This document shows, piece by piece, positions 1 through 8,476 of a stretch of 64,000 nt of DNA. Position 1 is the first letter of the stretch, and each line of letters opens with the position of its first letter. Below the pieces are notes generated by a model. It ran no database searches and had not been told where the DNA came from. It saw nothing but the letters and a program-made list of their open reading frames with translations. The position numbers were made by a program, and so were the translations under genes. This stretch comes from a bacterium (GTDB lineage: Bacteria > Desulfobacterota > JAPLJL01): NCBI GenBank assembly GCA_028713675.1, contig JAQTNV010000015.1, positions 1 through 64,000 of the forward strand, in the 5' to 3' direction.

Positions 1-193
1 GGCATTCGCCCGCCGGCAGGACCTTCTGCCAGCCCCCGATCTTTTTCCGGAAGCGCTTGGGCGGAAAGAAATAAGCGAGCAGGCCGCCCCCGACGATCCC
101 GCCCAGGGCCGCCCCGGCCACCGCCATGGCGCCCAGGATAAAAAACCGCCGGCTGGTATATTTAATCTCCTGATCCAACTCTTCCCTTTCCAT
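1..193 (-). CDS. Rieske-type iron-sulfur protein, N-terminal part
   Basis: Only the first 64 residues are in the window; the rest lies beyond base 1. The start shows a charged leader, twin arginines (SRRFFILGA) and one glycine/alanine-rich hydrophobic segment at about residues 17-42. A Trp-Gln-Lys-Val-Leu-Pro-Ala-Gly stretch follows, which is how the soluble domain of quinol-oxidase Rieske proteins commonly begins. The family carries a [2Fe-2S] cluster bound by Cys and His and takes electrons from quinol at the membrane. The cluster motifs are outside the window, so the call rests on N-terminal architecture and on the cytochrome gene it overlaps by 32 bp. A GGAGG lies just before the ATG at 193. 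Another Tat-anchored ferredoxin-like protein is possible. Confidence 0.55.
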   Translation of the reverse strand, partial: MEREELDQEIKYTSRRFFILGAMAVAGAALGGIVGGGLLAYFFPPKRFRKKIGGWQKVLPAGEC

Positions 194-1127
194 AGGCCTC
201 CAGACGGATTCGCTCTTCCTTCTTCCGGGAAGTCGTCTGGGTAACCGGGCAGGTCAGGATATGGAAAAACCCGCTCCGGGGGATATAAGCGATAAAAGCC
301 AAAGCCAGAAGCATGTGGATGTTCCAGAAGTAAAAATGCCAGACCGCCCAGGGCAGGGGCGCATGCCTGAGGATCCAGGCGAGCCCGGCCCCGACGAAGG
401 AATAGAACTGGGCGGGTTGGCTGGGCAGGGCCGCGATCCGGAAAGATTCCAGAAGGAATCCGGTCAGCACCAGGACTAAAATGAAAGCCAGGCTGGTCAT
501 GTCCTCCACCGCCGCGGAAACATACTTGTTGGCCAGGGGGGGGAGACGGCGGAGAAATCCGAGGACGGTCCCGCCCAGGATCGCCAGGCCGAGCAGGTCC
601 AGGCCCAGGTCAATGAGCCGTCCGGCCGGGGCGGGCAGGGTAAAGGTCCGGGTCCCGAGCCCCAGGGCCAGGCCGTAGGTCAGGAGCAGAAGCAGAATCA
701 TGGTCAGGAAAGAACCGGAAAGCAGGAGGTAATTCACCCAGCGGAGTTTGGAGATTCGGGAGAGATCCAGCTGGAGAATACCGGTGACAAAGCGGCGGAT
801 GGGCCGGGACCGGTATTCCTCCACCACGTGTGATTTCTTCCCCTTCCGCCAGATCAGGAGCCAGGAAGCCAGGCCGGCGAGAAAGAAAATTGCGGAGATG
901 CCGGCGGCGACATAAAAAAAGACCCATTTATAGCTGTTCTCCGCCTCGTAGAAACTGCCCCCGGGATATTCATTGTCCACGTGGCAGTGGATGCAGCGCA
1001 TTTTGAATTCCTTGGCGTAGCTGGCCTCGGCCCGGGCCTGCCCCGCGAAAGCCAGCAGGAGAAAAACCGCGCATAAAATCGCGGCCAGAATCGCGCTGCT
1101 CTGATTTTTCCGCAAGCTCTGCTTCAT
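162..1127 (-). CDS. Membrane cytochrome: N-terminal c-heme motif plus NarI-like domain
   Basis: The 321-residue product starts with a signal peptide (to about residue 34) and has one CxxCH c-type heme site at Cys45-Cys48-His49. Several membrane helices follow. The C-terminal part, with WHFYFWNIHMLLALAF and IPRSGFFH, resembles the NarI/DsrM/HmeC group of di-heme b cytochromes that exchange electrons between quinone and partner subunits. The ATG (1125-1127) shares its A with the upstream stop codon (TAATG), so translation is probably coupled to the preceding gene. The neighbours (AOR-like enzyme, ferredoxin, Rieske protein) suggest a membrane electron-transfer module. Which redox couple it serves cannot be read from the sequence. 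A much longer open frame exists upstream but is a shadow of the preceding gene. Confidence 0.75.
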   Translation of the reverse strand: MKQSLRKNQSSAILAAILCAVFLLLAFAGQARAEASYAKEFKMRCIHCHVDNEYPGGSFYEAENSYKWVFFYVAAGISAIFFLAGLASWLLIWRKGKKSHVVEEYRSRPIRRFVTGILQLDLSRISKLRWVNYLLLSGSFLTMILLLLLTYGLALGLGTRTFTLPAPAGRLIDLGLDLLGLAILGGTVLGFLRRLPPLANKYVSAAVEDMTSLAFILVLVLTGFLLESFRIAALPSQPAQFYSFVGAGLAWILRHAPLPWAVWHFYFWNIHMLLALAFIAYIPRSGFFHILTCPVTQTTSRKKEERIRLEAYGKGRVGSGD

Positions 1128-2323
1128 TAATTTATCTCTTCCCCCGGGCAGCCCCAGCGGTGATAAAGCGGGAGAAAACCCGCCAGGAACCGCTTGGCCG
1201 ACCGGAGGGATTGTAGCATCATTCCGGCCGCTTCTCCTCCCCCCCTGACCGCGGCCCCGAAATCCTCCAGGTTTTCCCGCAGCCGGGCCGCCTGGGTCCG
1301 AAGGGTTTCCCCCGCCGCGACCGGGAGCCCGGCACCCGGCCGGAATTTCCGGATCCGCTTCCAGGCGAACTCGAGCAGCTCGGCGATTTTTTCGGGCTCG
1401 TAAAGTTTCCGCCCGATCTCGAAGCTCAGGGAAAGCTGGGTCAGGCTCTGCACCGTAAAGCGGGAACGGGATAACTCCTTTTTGATCTCCCGCAGCAGCT
1501 CCGGGGAGGTTTCCTCCGGACCCGGCTCCGCCGGCGCGGTTTTCGGACCGCGCGCAAAATAAGGCTCCAGCAAATAAGTTAGAAACTGATTGGCGGCGGG
1601 AAACCGGGGATGTTCCAAATGGGGACCGAGAAGGAAAAGGGTACTCGGCCCGAGCCGGGCTTCGAGGACGGCTTCCCGGCCCTGAAAAATCCTGCGGGCC
1701 AGTTCCGGACCGGCCGGAAAACTGGTTCGAGGCGTAAAGTTCTCGTAAGTGGCCCGGGGGATCAGGCCGGGGGTGTCCGCACCGGGGGCGAAAGGAGGCC
1801 CGCCGAATAGGGGGGCGGTTACGGTCGCCTGCGGGCAGGACCCCAGCGGCCGGAGCACCACCTCGTCCCGGACCGGATGGATCAGGTAGCGGTTTCCGTA
1901 AGGGATCATCGTCCGGGGCGAGAATTCCAGGCCCAAGGGAGGATCGGAAACAATATTCGCCACCGGGATGGAAAGAAAATTGAACCGCCGGAGAGATTCC
2001 TGGGAAGAACGGAGGGGGAGATAAGCCCCGGCGCAGGAGCCCAGATAAACCTTCTCGCCGGAGAAAAATTCCCCGAGGGCCCGCGCCCCGGCCGGGCCCA
2101 GGCCAGCCGCGATGGCAAAGGTGTCGCCCCCCGAGAGGCAGAGGAAATCCACCCCCCCGAGGCGGGAGGCGAAATTTTCCTCGTCCAGGTATTGCTGCCG
2201 ATAAAAACCGATTTTTTCGAAGTACTCCGCCCACCAGGTCCAGGAATGGGCGGTACCTTCGCCCATGTAGATACCCACCTGGGCGGGGGAATGGCCGGGA
2301 AATTTGTCCGGTTTAACCTTCAA
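1127..2323 (-). CDS. BPL_N (biotin-protein-ligase N-terminal-like) amidotransferase-fold protein
   Basis: This is a 398-residue protein. It has the class I glutamine-amidotransferase-like signature of the BPL_N family: a glycine-rich turn at CLSGGDTF (about residues 62-69) and a nucleophile elbow at GSCAGA with Cys97. The first 260 residues match that fold. The C-terminal 130 residues are helical and unassigned, with many Glu, Arg and Leu. BPL_N proteins are poorly characterised and the substrate here is unknown. The gene lies inside a redox operon: its 5' end overlaps the AOR-like gene by 11 bp and its stop overlaps the cytochrome start. This suggests a shared role, perhaps in cofactor or subunit modification, but that is inference. 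Confidence 0.7.
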   Translation of the reverse strand: MKVKPDKFPGHSPAQVGIYMGEGTAHSWTWWAEYFEKIGFYRQQYLDEENFASRLGGVDFLCLSGGDTFAIAAGLGPAGARALGEFFSGEKVYLGSCAGAYLPLRSSQESLRRFNFLSIPVANIVSDPPLGLEFSPRTMIPYGNRYLIHPVRDEVVLRPLGSCPQATVTAPLFGGPPFAPGADTPGLIPRATYENFTPRTSFPAGPELARRIFQGREAVLEARLGPSTLFLLGPHLEHPRFPAANQFLTYLLEPYFARGPKTAPAEPGPEETSPELLREIKKELSRSRFTVQSLTQLSLSFEIGRKLYEPEKIAELLEFAWKRIRKFRPGAGLPVAAGETLRTQAARLRENLEDFGAAVRGGGEAAGMMLQSLRSAKRFLAGFLPLYHRWGCPGEEIN

Positions 2324-3821
2324 CGTACCGTTTTTTCAATCCGGCCCAGGCCGCGTCAAACCCCGCGGGTTTCAAGCCGTCCGAAATGCTGCCCTTGGGA
2401 GCCGCCAGTTTCAGGGTTTTCCCGATCAGGGATTTGGCTTTCGCTTTCAACTCTTCCTCGCCGATCCCGTCCCACTCGGTGGCCAGCTTGACCAGGCCGG
2501 CCAGCCGGGCCGGGGTCACAACCGGGGTGGAGAGGAGGAAAATCGGGCAGATCCCCAGCGTGAGGCCCAGGGCCATCCGCTCCAGGACCAGGGCCGCCTT
2601 CTCGACCGGATCGGCGGGCAGAGAAGCCGGGGGGTTGGAAAGGGGAAGCACCGCGGGTGGGATTCCGTTGGAGAATATCCCGGCCGCCTGGACCAGGGCC
2701 GCGGAAAGGTCTCCGCCGTCCGGCCAGGGCGTAACCCCGTGGAAATTATTCTGCTTGCTGTTGACCAGATCCTTCTTTTCATTAATTAGGGACTCGATCC
2801 GCTGGTCCGCGGCGTTCTTGTCCGCGATTCCTTCCGCCTTCAGGATCATCCCCACCGCCGCCGGGTCCGCCCCGAGCTGGGTGCAGTGCTCGTAAACGTG
2901 GAGAAAGTCATTCCCGAGAAAAGACAGGGCCAGGACCCCCTGCGGATCGATCATGGCGTCGCCGGGATTGGGCGCGTCCGTTTCCAATTTGCGGGCCGGG
3001 TCCTCCCGGAGGAAACCGAAGGTCCGGCAGGGGAAAGGACAGCTGTAGCAGGCGGAATGACGATGGGTGACTTTTTCCAGGGCGGGGAGGAAAGTCTCCT
3101 CCTTGGCCCAGAGGCGCATGATCTCCCTGATTCCGATTTTCCCTTTCAGGCTCTGGGCCGCTTCCTGCATGAGCTTGGCGGATTCCGGGAAAAAGCCGTC
3201 GGCCACTTCCAGGCTCCCGAGGCCCCTCACCACTACGGCGTAAAGTCCCTTTTCCGCCAGGGCCAGACCCAGCCCGGCCCGGTCATAGCCGCCGAAACAG
3301 CTTTCGGAAATCATCGCCAGGGGGCTGCCCGCCATGCCCGCGGGACCCACCTGGAACGCGTGGATATTCATGTCCCCATACTCGTCGCGGATCCGGCCGG
3401 TCACCTGGTTGGTGCCCTGCTCCTTCACCTCCCCCGCCGGGGCGATCTCGGCGAGCTCATCGTGGAGCCAGAGCCGGACCGGTTTTTCCGACCGCCCCCT
3501 GACCACGATAAAGTCAAAACCGGAAAGCTTGAGCTCAAGCCCGATCAGGCCGATGATGGGATGGTGGACCACCATTCCCGAGCGGGGGCTTTTAGCCGTG
3601 ACCACCGCCACCCCGGATCCGGGGCAGAAGGTCGAGGTCAGGAGACCGGTCCCGATCACCAGGGGTTCGCCCTCGGGAAAACGGCGGAGCAGTTCCAGGT
3701 TGAGGGCGGCCCCGCCCAGCTCGGCACGGGCCAGCTCTTCACCCAGTTCCCTTTCCTCGCATTTCCCCGTGGTTAAATCCGCGAGGAGAAGCCGGTTGTT
3801 ATATGTTCTTTCCATTGCCAT
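2313..3821 (-). CDS. Aldehyde ferredoxin oxidoreductase family protein (tungsto/molybdo-bis-pterin)
   Basis: The product (502 residues) aligns by eye with the AOR family: an N-terminal domain (YNNRLLLADLTTGKCEE, then a SPRSGMVVHHPIIGLIGLELK segment with the family's typical spacing) and the cluster motif CYSCPFPC, giving Cys258, Cys261 and Cys265. A distal Cys425 in LGICPIF fits the fourth ligand of the [4Fe-4S] cluster. These enzymes bind tungsten or molybdenum through two pterins and oxidise aldehydes, or in relatives reduce acids or aromatic-CoA compounds. At 502 residues it is shorter than the usual 600 or so. The ATG at 3821 was chosen because AAAGGAG sits 7 nt upstream; a longer frame to 3887 has no such site. 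It lies 4 bp after a two-cluster ferredoxin, its likely electron partner. The substrate is unknown. Confidence 0.85.
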   Translation of the reverse strand: MAMERTYNNRLLLADLTTGKCEERELGEELARAELGGAALNLELLRRFPEGEPLVIGTGLLTSTFCPGSGVAVVTAKSPRSGMVVHHPIIGLIGLELKLSGFDFIVVRGRSEKPVRLWLHDELAEIAPAGEVKEQGTNQVTGRIRDEYGDMNIHAFQVGPAGMAGSPLAMISESCFGGYDRAGLGLALAEKGLYAVVVRGLGSLEVADGFFPESAKLMQEAAQSLKGKIGIREIMRLWAKEETFLPALEKVTHRHSACYSCPFPCRTFGFLREDPARKLETDAPNPGDAMIDPQGVLALSFLGNDFLHVYEHCTQLGADPAAVGMILKAEGIADKNAADQRIESLINEKKDLVNSKQNNFHGVTPWPDGGDLSAALVQAAGIFSNGIPPAVLPLSNPPASLPADPVEKAALVLERMALGLTLGICPIFLLSTPVVTPARLAGLVKLATEWDGIGEEELKAKAKSLIGKTLKLAAPKGSISDGLKPAGFDAAWAGLKKRYVEG

Positions 3822-3825
3822 GGTC

Positions 3826-4167
3826 TTACTCCTTTTTCCGGAGACATCCGGTCGGGCAAATGGCCACGCAGAAGGGCACATCCTCATCCGGGCAAAGGTC
3901 GCAGGGACCCCGCATCAGGATCGGCTTGTTGGCCGCCGCGCCCCCGGTGGTGGACTGTCCGGGTTTAAGCAGCTCGATTCCCTCCGGGCGCCCGAGCACA
4001 ATGTCCTTGGACCGTTTCAGGATCGGCCCGAAGTAATCCTTGCGCTCGTCCTTGTGGATCATGATGCTGGACCCGATGCTCGAATAATCCCCGTCCATGT
4101 GATAGGAACAGGCGAATTCGCAGGCCCGGCAGGCGATGCATTTTTCGGAAGTGATTTCCAGTTCCAT
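3826..4167 (-). CDS. Two-cluster 4Fe-4S ferredoxin subunit
   Basis: This 113-residue iron-sulfur protein has two sets of cysteines. The first is Cys10, 13, 16 and 20 (CIACRACEFAC). The second is Cys89, 92, 100, 104 and 108 (CDLC, then CVAICPTGC). The pattern matches HycB-like electron-transfer subunits of molybdo- and tungsto-enzymes. It is the first gene of a leftward operon and ends just before the AOR-like gene, whose ribosome-binding site lies in its last codons. It therefore most likely passes electrons between the AOR active site and the membrane cytochrome and Rieske subunits encoded downstream. It has no signal peptide, so it should be cytoplasmic. Confidence 0.85.
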   Translation of the reverse strand: MELEITSEKCIACRACEFACSYHMDGDYSSIGSSIMIHKDERKDYFGPILKRSKDIVLGRPEGIELLKPGQSTTGGAAANKPILMRGPCDLCPDEDVPFCVAICPTGCLRKKE

Positions 4168-4345
4168 TGGCTTTCAACCCCCTTCCCGGGTTTTGCGGGA
4201 TCGGGAGGACCGGGCCGGAACCCGGGAATCCCCGAAACCGGCTTTTTGACTCATCGCGTTATTTTTCCCTGTCCATGGTTGGGTTGTCAAGGTCTCTCTT
4301 CCAATCATCTCAACTGGATAATTTCGGCCAAATATTGTATATGTA

Positions 4346-4351
4346 TATAAT
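4346..4351 (+). promoter_or_regulatory. Candidate -10 box in the divergent gap before pilB
   Basis: The gap 4168-4403 separates the leftward AOR operon from rightward pilB. It is AT-rich around 4335-4358 and contains a perfect TATAAT at 4346-4351. I see no convincing -35 box at the proper distance, so this is tentative. A Shine-Dalgarno AAAGGGAG stands before the pilB ATG. Confidence 0.3.
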
Positions 4352-4403
4352 TATATAACGTTAGGAATTGAGAAAGGTCTAAAATCCAAAGGGAGTAGCT
4401 CCA

Positions 4404-6101
4404 ATGACAAACCGCCTCGGAGAACTGCTAATCAAAGAAAAATTGATTTCCCCGGACCAGCTCCAGAAAGCCATGGAGGCCCAGAAATCCGGGGGAGGAA
4501 GGCTGGGGGCCAACCTGACCAAGCTCGGCTTCATCAAGGAAAGCGAGCTGACCTCGTTTATCAGCAAGAAGTTCGGGGTCCCGGCCATCAACCTGGACGA
4601 ATTTGAAATCAGCCCGGAGGTCATCGGCCTGGTCACCAAGGAGGTCTGCCTCAAACACACCATTATCCCGGTCAACCGGGCCGGTTCCACCCTGATCGTG
4701 GCCACCGCCGATCCTTCCAATATCTTCGCGATCGACGACATCAAGTTTCTGACCGGCTACAATGTCGAGACCGCCGTGGCCTCGGAGGATTCGATCAGGA
4801 AGGCCATCGAGAAATACCACAATGTCCAGGCCGACACAGACATGGGCGCCGAAATGTCCGGCATCATGGACGAGCTTGAGGTGGTCGGAGACGAGGAGGA
4901 AGTGGACGTCACCGACTTGGAGAAGCAATCCACCGACGCCCCGGTGGTGCGGCTGGTGAATATGATCCTGACCGACGCGATCAGGAAAAGCGCCAGCGAC
5001 ATTCACATCGAGCCCTACGAGAAGATGTTCCGGGTCCGCTTCCGGATCGACGGAGTCATGTCCGAAATCATGAAGCCCCCCCTCAAGCTGAAAAACGCGA
5101 TGACCTCGCGGCTAAAAATTATGTCCAACCTGGACATCGCCGAAAGGCGTCTGCCCCAGGACGGCCGGATCAAGCTCAAGATGTCGGGCGGGAAGGAAAT
5201 GGACTTCCGGGTATCGGTTCTCCCCACTCTCTTCGGGGAAAAGGTCGTCCTCCGACTCCTGGACAAATCCAACCTCCAGCTGGACATGACCAAGCTCGGC
5301 TTCGAGGAAAAAGCCCTGAAGGATTTCAAATGGGCGATCGGCCAGCCCTACGGGATGGTGCTGGTCACCGGGCCGACCGGCTCGGGCAAAACCACCACCC
5401 TCTATTCCGCCCTCTCGGAGCTGAACAAGGTGACCGAAAACGTCTCCACCGCCGAGGATCCGGTGGAGTTCAACCTCCCTGGGATCAACCAGGTCCAGAT
5501 GCACGAGGATATCGGGCTCAACTTCGCCGCCGCCCTCCGAAGCTTCCTCCGGCAGGACCCGGACATTATCATGGTCGGCGAGATCCGTGACTTTGAAACC
5601 GCCGAGATCGGGGTCAAGGCGGCCCTGACCGGCCATCTCGTCCTCTCCACCCTCCATACCAACGACGCTCCCAGCACCATCAACCGTCTGCTGAACATGG
5701 GCATCGAGCCCTTCCTGGTCACCGCCTCAGTCAACCTGATCGTGGCCCAGCGGCTGGCCCGGAAGATATGTCAGGAATGCAAAGCACCGATCGAGGTGGC
5801 CAAAAGCGGCCTCGTCGACGTCGGGGTTCCCCCCGACCAGGTGGAAGGATTCATCCCCTACGAAGGCAAGGGCTGCGACAAGTGCAACAACGGCTACAAG
5901 GGCCGGATCGCCCTTTACGAGGTCATGATCATAACCGAGGAGCTAAAAGAACTGATCCTCTCCGGAGCCTCCACCACCGAGCTGAAACGGGAGGCGATGC
6001 GGCAGGGGATGAAAACCCTGCGGCAGAGCGGGCTCTCCAAGGTCAAGGAAGGGGTCAGTTCCCTGAAAGAGGTTACCCGGGTCACAGCCCAGGACCGCTA
6101 A
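4404..6101 (+). CDS. pilB: Type IV pilus extension ATPase PilB
   Basis: PilB is the cytoplasmic hexameric ATPase that drives pilus polymerisation. The 565-residue product begins with the MshEN/T2SSE-N domain (RLGELLIKEKLISPDQL). It continues with the GspE/PilB core: Walker A GPTGSGKTTT, an Asp-box region around VSTAEDPVEF, and Walker B around DPDIIMVGEIRD. A zinc-binding set of CxxC pairs (CQEC and CDKC) near residues 455-500 separates extension-type from retraction-type ATPases. The start has AAAGGGAG upstream. It heads a compact pilB-pilT-pilC-pilS-pilR run with gaps of about 10-25 bp. No pilin gene is in the window, so major pilin and the remaining assembly genes must be elsewhere. Confidence 0.97.
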   Translation: MTNRLGELLIKEKLISPDQLQKAMEAQKSGGGRLGANLTKLGFIKESELTSFISKKFGVPAINLDEFEISPEVIGLVTKEVCLKHTIIPVNRAGSTLIVATADPSNIFAIDDIKFLTGYNVETAVASEDSIRKAIEKYHNVQADTDMGAEMSGIMDELEVVGDEEEVDVTDLEKQSTDAPVVRLVNMILTDAIRKSASDIHIEPYEKMFRVRFRIDGVMSEIMKPPLKLKNAMTSRLKIMSNLDIAERRLPQDGRIKLKMSGGKEMDFRVSVLPTLFGEKVVLRLLDKSNLQLDMTKLGFEEKALKDFKWAIGQPYGMVLVTGPTGSGKTTTLYSALSELNKVTENVSTAEDPVEFNLPGINQVQMHEDIGLNFAAALRSFLRQDPDIIMVGEIRDFETAEIGVKAALTGHLVLSTLHTNDAPSTINRLLNMGIEPFLVTASVNLIVAQRLARKICQECKAPIEVAKSGLVDVGVPPDQVEGFIPYEGKGCDKCNNGYKGRIALYEVMIITEELKELILSGASTTELKREAMRQGMKTLRQSGLSKVKEGVSSLKEVTRVTAQDR

Positions 6102-6110
6102 GGAGAAATC

Positions 6111-7208
6111 TTGGCGACACCCACTCTCCACCAGTTGCTCAAGTTGATGGTCGAAAAGGGGGCCTCCGATCTCCACATCACCACCGGCTCCCCGCCCCAG
6201 CTTCGGATCGACGGCAGCCTGGTTCCGCTCAAACTCGAGCAGCTCACCCCCACCGAAACCAAACAGGTCTGTTATTCGATTCTGACCGATGCCCAGAAGC
6301 ACCGGTTCGAAGAAGAAAACGAGCTCGACCTTTCCTTCGGGGTCAAGGGCCTTTCCCGCTTCCGGGCCAACATGTTCATCCAGCGCGGGGCGGTGGCCGG
6401 GGCCTTCCGCACCATCCCCTTTCGGATCCTGACCTTCGATGAACTGGGGCTTCCCCCGATCATGAACGATATCAGCCAAAAACCGCGGGGACTGGTTCTC
6501 GTCACCGGCCCCACCGGCTGCGGCAAATCCACCACCCTGGCCTCCGTTATTGACAAAATCAACCAGGACCGGCACGAGCATATCATCACCATCGAGGACC
6601 CGATCGAGTATCTCCACGCCCATAAAAACTGCGTCGTCAACCAGCGCGAGGTGCAGTCCGACACCAAGAGCTTCAAGGCCGCTCTCCGCTACATCCTCCG
6701 CCAGGACCCGGACGTGGTCCTGATCGGGGAAATGCGTGACCTGGAAACTATCGAGGCCGCCCTGCAGATCTCCGAAACCGGCCATCTCTGTTTCGCCACC
6801 CTCCATACCAACTCGGCGGTGCAGACCATCAACCGGATCATCGACGTTTTCCCCCCCTATGCCCAGCCCCAGGTGCGGGCCCAGCTTTCCTTCGTGCTGG
6901 AGGGTATTCTCTGCCAGTCCCTGATCCCCAAGGCCAACGGAGCCGGGCGCTGCCTGTCCCTCGAGATCATGGTCCCCAACCCCGCCATCCGCAACCTGAT
7001 CCGGGAGGATAAAATCCACCAGATCTACTCCCAGATGCAGGTCGGGCAGGCCAAGTTCGGAATGCAGACAATGAACCAGTCCCTGGTCGCCCTGTTCCAG
7101 AAGAAATTAATCACCTTTGATGACGTGTTGGGCTATTCCACGGACCCGGAAGAAGTAAAGAACATGCTCTCCGTGGCCCAGGCGGGGCGTGGTCCGGCCA
7201 ATAAATAA
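6111..7208 (+). CDS. pilT: Type IV pilus retraction ATPase PilT
   Basis: PilT hydrolyses ATP to depolymerise the pilus and power twitching. The 365-residue product starts with the typical LHQLLKLMVEKGASDLHIT. It has Walker A GPTGCGKSTT, the Asp box ITIEDPIEY, Walker B DPDVVLIGEMRD and the His box SETGHLCFATLHTNSA. Near the C-terminus it carries the AIRNLIREDKIHQIYS helix characteristic of PilT. It lacks the zinc-binding cysteines of PilB. The start is TTG at 6111, with AAGGAGA just upstream and no better alternative. The gene begins 9 bp after pilB. Length and motifs are normal for the family. Confidence 0.96.
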   Translation: MATPTLHQLLKLMVEKGASDLHITTGSPPQLRIDGSLVPLKLEQLTPTETKQVCYSILTDAQKHRFEEENELDLSFGVKGLSRFRANMFIQRGAVAGAFRTIPFRILTFDELGLPPIMNDISQKPRGLVLVTGPTGCGKSTTLASVIDKINQDRHEHIITIEDPIEYLHAHKNCVVNQREVQSDTKSFKAALRYILRQDPDVVLIGEMRDLETIEAALQISETGHLCFATLHTNSAVQTINRIIDVFPPYAQPQVRAQLSFVLEGILCQSLIPKANGAGRCLSLEIMVPNPAIRNLIREDKIHQIYSQMQVGQAKFGMQTMNQSLVALFQKKLITFDDVLGYSTDPEEVKNMLSVAQAGRGPANK

Positions 7209-7219
7209 GGGGGATAAAT

Positions 7220-8449
7220 ATGCCAATTTACGTGTGGGAGGGAAGGACCAAGTCAGGGGAAACCCGCAAGGGGGAAAACGAGGCCCAGAATGAAGGTCTG
7301 CTGATCCAGCAGCTCCGCACCCAGCAGATCGTCCCCTTCAAAGTCAAGGAAAAAAAGGCCGGGTTCCAGCTCAACCAACTACCGATTATCGGCCCCATGC
7401 TCGGCGGGGCCCAGGGGGTTCCCCTGAACGAACTGGTCGTCTTTACCCGCCAGTTCGCCACCATGATCGACGCCGGTCTCCCCCTGGTCCAGTGCCTGGA
7501 CATCCTCGCCAACCAGAACCCGAACAAGAATTTCAAAAGTATCCTCCTGAACGTCAAGGAATCGGTCGAAGGCGGGTCGACCTTCGCCCAGGCCCTGGAG
7601 AAGCACCCTAAGGTCTTCGACAAGCTCTTCACCAGCCTGATCGCCGCCGGCGAAGTCGGCGGTATCCTGGACACCATCCTGAACCGGCTCGGGATCTTCA
7701 TGGAAAAATCCGAGGCCCTGAAGCGGAAGGTTAAGGGCGCCATGATTTACCCCGCGGTGGTCATGGTCGCCCTGATCGCCGTGACCGCCGTGCTTCTGAT
7801 TTTCGTTATCCCGGTTTTCCAAAAAATGTTCGCCGACATGGGCAGCACCCTCCCCGCCCCGACCCGGGCGGTGGTCGCGATCAGCGAATTCGTGCGGCAT
7901 AACATCCTTTATATGGGCGTGGTTGTCGTCGCCCTGGTCTTCGCCTGGCGCGCCCTCCGAAAAAATGAAAAAGGCCGGGCCGTAACCGACGACATCTTCC
8001 TCAAGGCGCCGGTGTTCGGCGACCTGATCCGCAAGCAGGCGGTGGCCCGCTTCACCCGCACCCTGGGAACGATGATCTCGAGTGGCGTGCCCATCCTGGA
8101 AGGCCTGGAGATCTGCTCCCGCACCGCCGGGAACGTCACGATCGAAAAGGCCATCCTGGTGGCAAAATCCAGCATTGCCGAGGGCAAATCCATCGCCGAG
8201 CCCCTCAAGTCTTCCGGGGTCTTCCCCGGGATGGTGGTGCAGATGATCGCGGTCGGAGAACAGACCGGGGCCCTGGACGCCATGCTCAACAAAATCGCCG
8301 ACTTTTACGATATCGAGGTGGACACCGCAGTGGACGGCTTAACCGCCCTGATCGAGCCCCTCATCATGATCTTCATGTCCATAGTCGTCGGCGGATTCAT
8401 GATCGCCATGTACCTGCCGATCTTCGCACTCGGTGGGACAGTGGGTTAA
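7220..8449 (+). CDS. pilC: Type IV pilus inner-membrane platform protein PilC
   Basis: PilC forms the inner-membrane platform on which the PilB and PilT motors act. The 409-residue product begins MPIYVWEGRTKSGETRKGE, the usual GspF/PilC opening. It has two T2SSF domains, each with membrane helices (about residues 170-200, 225-245 and 375-405) and conserved patterns such as FTRQFATMIDAGLPL and FTRTLGTMISSGVPIL. AGGGGG precedes the ATG at 7220. It lies 11 bp after pilT and is followed by a hairpin at 8451-8471 before pilS. It is full length with no anomalies. Confidence 0.96.
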   Translation: MPIYVWEGRTKSGETRKGENEAQNEGLLIQQLRTQQIVPFKVKEKKAGFQLNQLPIIGPMLGGAQGVPLNELVVFTRQFATMIDAGLPLVQCLDILANQNPNKNFKSILLNVKESVEGGSTFAQALEKHPKVFDKLFTSLIAAGEVGGILDTILNRLGIFMEKSEALKRKVKGAMIYPAVVMVALIAVTAVLLIFVIPVFQKMFADMGSTLPAPTRAVVAISEFVRHNILYMGVVVVALVFAWRALRKNEKGRAVTDDIFLKAPVFGDLIRKQAVARFTRTLGTMISSGVPILEGLEICSRTAGNVTIEKAILVAKSSIAEGKSIAEPLKSSGVFPGMVVQMIAVGEQTGALDAMLNKIADFYDIEVDTAVDGLTALIEPLIMIFMSIVVGGFMIAMYLPIFALGGTVG

Positions 8450-8450
8450 G

Positions 8451-8471
8451 AACCGGGAGCCGCTCCCGGTT
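8451..8471 (+). promoter_or_regulatory. Perfect inverted repeat between pilC and pilS
   Basis: A 9-bp perfect inverted repeat, AACCGGGAG and CTCCCGGTT with a 3-nt loop, starts 2 bp after the pilC stop and ends in the first base of a possible TTG start of pilS. Only three T residues follow, so it is a weak terminator at best. It may lower expression of the regulatory genes, protect the pilBTC messenger end, or hide the pilS start. Confidence 0.55.
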
Positions 8472-8476
8472 TGAAA

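Noticed and set aside
162..2234. 690-residue frame covering the cytochrome gene and the region upstream
   Set aside because: Only its last 321 residues are protein-like. The first part is Pro/Arg/Gly-rich and runs over the BPL_N-like gene in another frame, as expected for a shadow in GC-rich DNA.
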